A stretch of 64,000 nt of DNA from Ciona intestinalis (lineage: Eukaryota > Chordata > Ascidiacea > Phlebobranchia > Cionidae), in contig NC_020166.2 in assembly GCF_000224145.3 (NCBI RefSeq), forward strand, positions 5,509,050-5,573,049, in the 5' to 3' direction. The notes below the pieces were generated by a model, which saw only the letters and a program-made list of their open reading frames with translations, made no database searches and was not told the DNA's origin. Position 1 is the stretch's first letter, and the number at the start of each line of letters is the position of its first letter. Made by a program: the position numbers and the translations under genes. Shown here one piece after another: positions 55,945-64,000 of this stretch.

Positions 55945-58900
55945 GACAACTCCAGGACATGGATGGCGTTATGTCCTTGTGCCAGGGCTGCCTTGTACGA
56001 CATGCAGCAGGCGCTCACCAACTACACTGAGGAAGTCAACTCGGCCAACCCTCCCAACTTGAACGACGTTATTGGAAACATCAAAAGAATCGCTTACAGT
56101 GAGTTGTTGTTTGCCTGTTGGTTTTATCCTTGAAAAAAGTAAATTCCCATTTAACAACGATGTATTTTATCCTTGAAAAAAGTAAATTCCCATTTAACAA
56201 CGATGTATTTTATCCTTGGAAAAAGTAAATTCCCATTTAACAACGATGTATATTTTTGTCGTATAGAATGGTGTAAAACGGCAACTTTATTTTAGTAAAA
56301 ATGTAAAGCTTGGTCGCCATTAAACTGATAATCAAGGTTTCCTAAGCCCGACACCTACGCAAAAAGTGACGTAAGTTATTCGATTACGTAAGCGGCGAAA
56401 ATGACCGGTGTTCTGACGTAGAGACTGTCAGCTTGACACTTGTAAAACCACACAAGAATTTCATCTAAGTGGTTTAAAGTCTGCGGTCCATTTTTGAATG
56501 ATTGAAATTCGACAAACGTTTAATTTTTGCGTTAGCTTGATTTTTACAAGACAACTATTTAATGTACGGTTTATAATCCAGTCTTTGAAAACGCCATATA
56601 CTATTATAGAACTTGTGAAATATATATTGTATGCACTAGCGAATGGGATAAATGTGTCCTAAATCCCAAATCCCCCTTTATATGCGCCTTGTCGAATAAA
56701 CTTCACTTTTTTAGAATAGAATGCGTCATTTATTCTATTTGTAAAGTCATTGTACCAGAAATAGCGAATACCACATCGATATTAGGTTCTTTTGATTAAA
56801 ATGGTTTTCCACAAATGTATGAGATATCTCCATTACAAAGTAGCACGGATTCTGTTCTAATCTAGATACAGTGTTACGTCATTTAATACTTTGCGAACAA
56901 ACCGGACGATCATGTTTCTTACCCTTCAAGAATCTCAGTTGAACGTTTTGTTTGGTTTAGATGGCTGGTAACTTTGCCGTGGGCGTTGGGTGCAATTTAA
57001 GCGCACCACGAGATCGTTTTAGCCTGTAACGGCATACCAATTTTCGTACGCGTTAACAAAGTGACCTCGAGTCATTTTTTATATTCTTTGTTAAAAACAA
57101 CCGTTTGTCACAAACTTGCTGCTTGCGAATCGAAATGGAATTTTAAATTTTAAAGTAGTCGCCCTTCAATTAAGTCTAATTACCAAATTATCTGACAGAC
57201 TGTACAAAGCAGCCCACTTGCCAATGTCCTGAAGGCTACTTTAAGACCAGCGACGGCTACAACTGTCTCAAGATCTCCGACGAAGAGTTGGACTGCGATG
57301 CTGCTACCACCGCGTAAGTCACTTTTCTCACGAATCAATTACGCAAAATTGAATGCCGATTGCGCCCATCTAAGCATCATTACGATAATTCCTTATATCA
57401 TTAAAATACCAACAAAAACGAGTTTAACTATTAAAACAGTGCCAGCACTGTCATGTAGCACGTTAGAGACGCGGGTAATACATGTTCTATAGCAACACGC
57501 ATTGATTTTCTAATAATAGTGTAATACCCACATTGTTTTTTTTAAATCTGCCTGCACCTATACCTGCTAAACAACATTTTTGCTTCGCAGTTTCATTTAA
57601 TTAACTTTTGTAAAGTCTAGCTTCGGGCCACCGCCATGTTTATACATTCTCTCGGTTTAAGCCGAAACAGACAGCACGACATCCGTATATGTATATTTCC
57701 ACAGAAACAACGTCTCGGGTTTCTGGGTTAAACAGAATACATATACATCCTTCATTTTGTTCATGAACGTTGTTTCCCATGGTTAAACTTTTCTTCACAT
57801 TTAAATAAGTCAAGATTAGATCTTTCCCACGAACCCCGCATTGCCAATCTTGCTATATATATATTTCAACCATGACTCAGTGGTAAGAACGTTCGCCATA
57901 AAAATACTTAATGCTGCTGTACTACTGTAAACATGTGTGTGTGCTCTCGTGACATTTGAACGGAAATTCAGACATTGGCCGATTGCTCTACCTTAATGGT
58001 GGGCCGTTAATATATGAGCCATCGTTTTTTTTTTAGTTCGGGAGCCATCACTGCCACCATTCTATGTTGCCTCGTGCAAAAAACTGAATTATAGTAGGGT
58101 GGGGGAAGATAGGACATCTTTTAACTCTATTTACCCGTGTCATTTAGTAGTAAACAAAGAACATTTAAAGAATTCTAAAACTATATTCTCACGACTCCCA
58201 CAGACTATTTTTATTGTTTAAAACACGATCAGGATATTCGGATATTATGTGCTAAAGGTGTCCCATCTTTCCCCACCCTACTCTTTATGGATTGTCATTT
58301 ACACATAAAAAATACAATCACCCACAATAAGTGATCCTGTATATGTAATAACTCCTAAACGGGCAGGGGAATATGAAACAAATATATCGGATTTTGACGT
58401 GCCGTAGCCCCCACGTGAGGATGAATAATATACTTTTACTTACATATAAATCAAAAATTATATTTTTCCAAACACGGCTACCCCACCTTATGCCAGTATG
58501 TTTACAGTTGTTCGTCCGACATGAACGCACGTCTGGCTGTCGCAAAAGATCACCGTGGACTTACTAAGCTTGCAGATTACATTCGCGAACTGGATCCATC
58601 TGATCAGGAATTTTATTGGATTGGTAAATAGACTTGTCCAAGACAATCATATAAGACCTGCTGATAAATTTTATATATATAGTTTAAAAGCAAATGTGGT
58701 TGTATATAATATATTTCCATTTAATAGGTATAGGTCAATATGTTTTTCTCTTTGAACTGATGTACAAAAAAATGACACTTGCAAATGTAAGAACTGTATT
58801 AAACATAGAATTTCTGAAATATAAATACTGAATAGTTAAATGGTTCTAAAATACAGAAAACGGTTGGCTAAATGAGATTGATATATACTAAAATGCTATT

Positions 58901-61900
58901 TATGTAATCGGTTTAACTCATAAATTAAACATTCAGTGTTTGCAGGGTTGTCCTACAACCGTACCAACGGTGGGTTGCCAGTGTGGACATGGGAGGACGG
59001 ATCCGCTGCGAGTTACGAGATCACAAGGAACCTCCGGAGCAACGTGAGGAAGAACCTTCTCCGGTAATTTTATTTTAAATTTTGTTATTTCGGCCACTTA
59101 CTTTGCTGCCTTAGCGTCGCGCTCCTTCAGCAGTAAATATTGGTCTGTAGTGGAGCCCAGTGGTTTTGCCCAATTGGGCACTGCGGAACACGTCGTTTGT
59201 GGAATTTCGGTTTTTCTTTGGTGGTTTTTAACTTTTTATCAATCATGCTTAATACTGATCAGTTGTTTATTGGTATTTAATCGAACTATATAGTCGTTGC
59301 ATTTATCAGAGTTTCATCTTTTGCCCAAAATCCATTGGTATATTCTCGTTAGGTTTTTACCCGCAAATGTTTAATATATAATTTCCATTGCTCGCTGAAT
59401 GATTCATGCCTAAAATAAACGCTCACTGCATCTGCTGCCTTTGTTTTGTAATTCAATTCGGTCCGTAATTGAACTGTCACGTTTATAACAAAGATGATGT
59501 AAAACGTTCGTATTATTTTTATATTTACGAAGCGACGTTTACATCAAAGGCAATTAAAGTTTACTGTAATTATGCAAGCCTCGTATCGTTTTCTTCGGTT
59601 AAGAAGTACGACCACGAATCGAGTTTGTTCCTATGTAACTTTAATCGCTTTTAAAGCCTTATCGGATAGCGGTACACGTACGTGTAACATGACATCGCAT
59701 TGCAATATCGGTTTTTGGTTTTTACCAGTAGTAAAGATATACGATGGATAATGCCATGAAATACCGTTGAGGTCGCCGATTATTCGATACAATGATCGTT
59801 TCTACAACGATCGGTGAGAACTTCTCACCCAGCGTGACAAATAAAAGATGTTCCACAACGATTTTCCGTTCTATATTTTAATCACGGCTTCGTGATTTCC
59901 CCGGTGTGTTATCGAGGGGTCGTGAGGGGTTTGTTTAAACTTCCATGTCCAAGCTTGGCTTGCATGAGTAATTGGTAGTCTCGTTAAGTCAGGCGGTCGA
60001 ACTGAAACCTAGTCGTGAAAGACAAACCTTTTACTGAACAACCGCAAGGTTGGAACAACCAGTTTTCATACGCCTTAGGCTAAGCCGTGAACTTATACCG
60101 AGAAATTTTGATTTCCTCGAAGCTGAGAAAAAAAAATGAAGTTGCGTTTCATGCACTTTTTTACAACAAGTTAAGTGTATCTAACAAAAACTCTATTGTT
60201 TAAATGCCGAAAAAGTAAAGATAAAACATTGTTTACAGTATACTTCCCACCTTTTTCGGCACACACCAAATAACATGCATAACTAATAACAATTAAGGCT
60301 TTAAAGTCCCGTTTCCGAAGCTACAATTTTGCACAACCTTTTGAAGATGTACAGTAAAAGTGATATATTATTTAGAATAACAAACTCCTGAATCTCTAGT
60401 TAGATAACGCTGCCGCATCTTTGCGACTTAGAGGTTAAGAAGCATTATAGCTATAGACAGTATGTGTATAATGCGCGCGTTTGAAGATAATCAATGTCCA
60501 TATACAACAGTATAAAAGTTGCATGTACGTTTTATTATCCGTTTGTCATGTGGTTCTTAAATATCAAAATACCGGGAACAGATTATGTTTTATAGCTTAT
60601 ACCGTCGGGCACTAAACTTTGCTTCAGAATGGAAACGTATTAGCACGTGTACGAGTACGTGGCTATAATTAAACTGCTGGCAAGCACGTAGAAAGGCGAT
60701 ATTACCAATATTTAACACCTTTAAATTCAATTCAACATACGAAACAAAAAGAAAAAAGTGTACAGTACTGCGGGATAAGATGGGACACCTTTAGCACATA
60801 ACATCCAAACTTCTGATCCTTTTTTAATAATTATAACAACATTTTAAGGCAGTCGGGTGGATTCAGTTTTATAATTCTTCGAATGTTCTTGGTGTCTCAT
60901 CTTCCCCACCCTACTTTATATAACGTGTTGGTCATGGAAAAGTACTCGCATAGATGACGTATTAATTTGTTACACGCGCGATGTACCGAAGTACGTTTAA
61001 TGGACCGAAGACCTGGAATTACGATATTTGTTGTAAAGATAAACAGATAAGTCGTAAGAATAATCTTTCGCGACGTATAATCTTAAAACAGGTGTCATAA
61101 ATTGTAGGTATTGAGGCATTTATTTTATTCTGAAAAAATCAGATAATTTTTAACCGACTTTTTAAGTTATTCTGTTCGTGGAATGTGTATATATAAGTAT
61201 AGGGTGGGGTGAGATGGGACGCTTTTTTATTCTATTTTCTCTTCCCATTTGGTAGAAAACAAAAAAAATTAGCGAATTATGAAACTGGATCATCACGACT
61301 CGCATAGACTGTTGCGTTAATGGTTTAAAACACGATCAGGATATTTGGATATTATGTGCTAAAAGTACCCCGTCTTCCTCCCCCTATATGTGCTTTTTCT
61401 TATACGAGGACCAGAACACTTGCTAATTATGTAATCAACGCCGATTCGTTTTATGTATTGGTTTGTGCAGCATATAATCTTGCAGGGTTTTTAATATTGT
61501 GGATGTCGCCAAAAATATTTCGCACAATTAACGTTTTTCTGTATAATCGAAACAAACACGAAACAAAATTTGAATACGACATAAAAATCTATTCGTATAT
61601 TTAACAATCGATTTTCTAAACAATACTGTTTTCGTTTCAGTATTGTTGACGTCACAGACGGAGCTAGGCAACCGTTGGAGCGAGTGGTAATCAGCAAGGA
61701 TTACACCGGTAACTTCTGGAAGCAGGAAATGTGCGGAGTGGCTCGCGGAAGAACACAGGTCGCCAGGCACAAGTACATCTGTGAATTGTAAGTATATCTT
61801 AAATTAGGTGATAATCAAGTAAATGCCAAATTAAGCGATTGTAATATACTTCCGCTTTTTAGCACTTTGTTCATTTTCGTTTTCAATAGATTTTGCTACT

Positions 61901-62278
61901 TCCAACGTCAAATTTAAAACTATCCAAGTCAAAAATCGTCTGCATTAAAATTGCATTATGTTTATATATGACCTTTTGTGCGGCTAATGCAGTTAAAAAC
62001 TAAACTATCGTACTATTTGATGTAATAAATTTTGTACACGATAATCGCGCCCTTTGGGTGAGTTTCGAATCCTAATCTTCATGGCTGGGTAACACTCGTT
62101 ACAACTCATCCTATCAAGAAAATGCTTAGGATTAAATTACCGCTGGCCAACATTTTTGAAGACTGTTTTTTTTTGCAGCATGATGTTCAAAGTTGAGATT
62201 AAGGCGGTCACATCAAGCAACAGAACACCTGGCGCACCCAGACAGTTCGCCAGAGGTGGTGCGGGAATGCTCGCCTAA
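55852..62278 (+). CDS. Secreted C-type-lectin-like protein, six exons
   Basis: Exons 55852-56098, 57199-57313, 58508-58623, 58946-59063, 61641-61787 and 62179-62278 join in phase to 280 residues. A signal peptide (MAFFAKACCLALLVTVAHG) precedes a helical N-terminal region (CARAALYDMQQALTNYTEEV) and a small cysteine-rich part (TCQCPEGYFKTSDGYNC). A CTLD follows from about residue 120: CSSDMNARLAVAKDHRGLTK, EFYWIGLSYN, LPVWTWEDGS, and its end MCGVARGRTQ..YICEF. The EPN/QPD and WND calcium-sugar motifs are not seen, so carbohydrate binding is unproven. The C-terminal exon adds a basic tail ending GGAGMLA. There are sequons in the N-terminal region (NYT) and CTLD (NRT). The third exon is recognised only by its CTLD sequence and phase. 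Likely extracellular, immune or matrix; inference only. Confidence 0.88.
56122..56250. repeat. Three tandem copies of a 43-bp unit
   Basis: The unit starts TTTTATCCTTGAAAAAAGTA and repeats at 56122, 56165 and 56208, almost without change. It begins 23 bp after exon 1 of the lectin-like gene. Very recent amplification. Confidence 0.9.
58090..58286 (+). mobile_element. MITE copy, forward orientation
   Basis: TATAGTAGGGTGGGGGAAGA, TTAGTAGTAAACAAAGAACA, GTTTAAAACACGATCAGGAT, and right end GTCCCATCTTTCCCCACCC. Intron 2 of the lectin-like gene. Confidence 0.92.
59794..59829. other. Two adjoining perfect inverted repeats
   Basis: GATCGTT-TCTAC-AACGATC is followed at once by GGTGAGAA-C-TTCTCACC. 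They lie in the long fourth intron of the lectin-like gene. Function unknown. Confidence 0.5.
60761..60920 (-). mobile_element. MITE copy, reverse orientation
   Basis: AGTACTGCGGGATAAGATGG, ACACCTTTAGCACATAACAT; right end GGTGTCTCATCTTCCCCACC. The left end is of the GTACTG type while the interior is of the main type. Intron 4 of the lectin-like gene. Confidence 0.85.
61198..61389 (+). mobile_element. MITE copy, forward orientation
   Basis: AGGGTGGGGTGAGATGGGAC, TCTATTTTCTCTTCCCATTT, GTTTAAAACACGATCAGGAT; right end CCGTCTTCCTCCCCC. Intron 4 of the lectin-like gene. Confidence 0.85.
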
Positions 62279-63919
62279 TAAAAACACAACTCTTGTACAT
62301 AAATCTGCTATACTGATTGATCATCAGCATCTTGCAGCGCCCTGCTTATTTCGCTGCGCTTCAAATGTGCAAAATGTATTTCGTCACTTCTAATCCATGT
62401 TCGTACCGCTTCATTCTTTCGCATCCGCTAACTCGTGCGTTTTGTCACCTTGTTGTTCGTCCATCTTGTCTCGTCTGTGATGTTACGCTTGTCCGTCCTG
62501 TTACGTCGCACTTTGTCTCGTTTACCGCACATAATAATGTTGGATCAATCTGCGTGAGAATACGGACCAATATATACCATCGCATATTTGCGATCACCCC
62601 AATTATACATTTGGCTCTATTGTGTAAACCACCAAAACTACAGTAGTATATACTCCTTCGGTTCTATTGAGCTAAAGTGTCACTCGAACGTTATTTTTCG
62701 CCTGAAATATTTGCCTGCGAGATTCGGACTTAATAAACTAAATTTAGCTTTTAAATGTGTTTTGTTTACATTATTTTAAACCAGCAACCGCAGTTTCTAA
62801 ACTACCAGTGTCGATGCCCAACCTGTATAAAACAAATTTAGATGTTCAAACTACACACTGGTGTGTGGTGATACAGTGCTTGCCTCATAATAAATAGTAG
62901 TGTGCAACATAGCCTAATTTGTCAGCCACTAAAAAAACACTCACAGCAGTCGCAAACGCATATTTTTTTCGATCGCTGCGCCAGGATCATTAAGACACAA
63001 ACCTTGTCTTTATATCTATAGTAGAATGGGGAAAGACGGGGCACCATAGCACATAATGTCCAAATATCCTGATCGTATTTTAAACATTTAACAACGTTTT
63101 ATAAGAGTCGTAAAGAAACAGTTTTAAAAATTTTTGAATGCTCTTTGTTTACTACCAAATGTCACGAGAAAATCGAATAAAAAGGTGTCCCATCTCCCCC
63201 CACCCTGCTATGTCTGTTTGTAAAATACTGTGTAAGTGACAGCGCCGAAAGATTCAGTGTTTATGCTACAAGGTTTTTATTATAAGACAGCGTGTAATGT
63301 AAACAGAAGAAACAGTGATAATACCGCATTAGCTCAAACCGAGCAGCGGTAGAAGCTAAAGGTAGAAGCATTCCATAAAACCCAAAGCAAACATTTTAGT
63401 GGCGCATATACTATCATAACTGACAGGTAAATTATGTTGTATTTAGTGTGGCGTTCAGCAATGTTAATAGTAAGAGGTTGTCAACTAGTTATCCACTTAG
63501 ATGTTTTGCAGGTGCTTTTGTAATGATAGAGTTTATGTAATACACATACGTATATGAACAGATAGTAAGTGTATAAAATGTTATACGCGGTAAAATAACA
63601 TGAAATCTGAACTGTGAGTATACTGACAGTAAATTAAATACCCGTTTTTGCTTTATTATAAAAAGTTAAATGAAGCTTATACAGCACGCATATACCCTTT
63701 AATGAGGTTGTATATGTGGAATATATGGGCAGGAAGCCAACATGCGCAGTGCCAACGTCTACACTTAAACTGTATTGCAATCACACGGTGCTTTTAAAAG
63801 TGCTAGTCGGTGCAAAGCAGGGCAATGCCCGCAAATTGATAAACATGATAAATGTACACTGAAGTAAAATAAACACTAGTTTAACTGTTTAATGTAGTGT
63901 CTAAGATTCGCTGTTCAAT
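62279..63919. other. Intergenic DNA between convergent genes
   Basis: Presumed 3' UTRs of the lectin-like gene and of the gene entering at the right edge, plus one MITE (63017-63211). Frames at 62193-62779 are unsupported. Confidence 0.5.
63017..63211 (-). mobile_element. MITE copy, reverse orientation
   Basis: TATAGTAGAATGGGGAAAGA, CATAGCACATAATGTCC, TTTGTTTACTACCAAATGTC, right end GGTGTCCCATCTCCCCCCAC. Confidence 0.9.
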
Positions 63920-64000
63920 TTACGCCGTTTCTTCAGCTGTTTTTTCGGACACAGCTTTTGCAACTGGGTCTTCCGTAGATTTCTCAATCGTCTTTTCATC
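63920..64000 (-). CDS. C-terminal end of an unidentified gene (partial)
   Basis: An open frame from the window edge gives 26 residues (DEKTIEKSTEDPVAKAVSEK, then TAEETA) and a TAA at 63922-63920. It is acidic and lysine-rich with no domain. The short repeats of EK and AE suggest a low-complexity tail. The family cannot be named from this fragment. Confidence 0.5.
   Translation of the reverse strand, partial: DEKTIEKSTEDPVAKAVSEKTAEETA

Noticed and set aside
57870-57900. A-box-like GACTCAGTGGTAAGAACG
   Set aside because: No B-box at a suitable distance and no cloverleaf; not called as tRNA or SINE.
62040-62110. Minus-strand B-box-like GGATTCGAAACTC
   Set aside because: No convincing A-box or fold; left as a possible SINE trace only.
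1-64000. Viral fossils, LTR elements, CRISPR arrays or rRNA
   Set aside because: No reverse transcriptase, capsid, integrase, LTR pair, spacer array or rRNA sequence was recognised on either strand.

Overview
This is animal nuclear DNA, almost certainly from the sea squirt Ciona (C. intestinalis/robusta type). It is AT-rich, with compact genes, short GT-AG introns, Ciona-style IL-17-like cytokine genes, and a roughly 190-bp palindromic MITE present in about 27 copies. A 1000-N gap (54226-55225) shows it is a draft assembly. No prokaryotic features, CRISPR arrays or viral fossils were seen. Exon boundaries were set by hand from splice consensus, reading phase and family resemblance.

Region 1 (1-9.9 kb) is a cluster of five IL-17-like genes: one partial on + (1-247) and four on - (2701-3150 intronless, 4608-5442 three exons, 6060-6548 two exons, 8959-9830 two exons). 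A block around the first two has been duplicated. A sixth, intronless IL-17-like gene lies apart at 48965-49354, inside an intron of an axonemal-protein gene on the same strand.

Region 2 (10-19.7 kb) is MITE-rich intergenic DNA followed by an eight-exon gene of unknown function on + (16520-19727) with a possible alternative first exon at 15463-15750.

Region 3 (21.2-37.6 kb) is a dense, MITE-free housekeeping block. It holds an SNX9/18/33-type SH3-PX-BAR sorting nexin (-), then Mediator subunit MED4 (+), a POM121-like FG nucleoporin (+) and a homocysteine S-methyltransferase (+).

Region 4 (38.7-51.2 kb) holds a class A GPCR of seven coding exons (-), a small unknown protein (-) and a SAXO-like axonemal protein of eight exons (-) that hosts the nested IL-17 gene.

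Region 5 (53.5-62.3 kb) holds a secreted C-type-lectin-like protein of six exons (+). Its promoter and first exon are present twice, either side of the N gap, which is probably an assembly artefact. The window ends in the last coding exon of another gene on - (63920-64000).

The main biological interest is the expanded and structurally varied IL-17 family, with single-exon copies, a shifted intron, an inverted duplicate and a nested gene, close to a secreted lectin-like gene.
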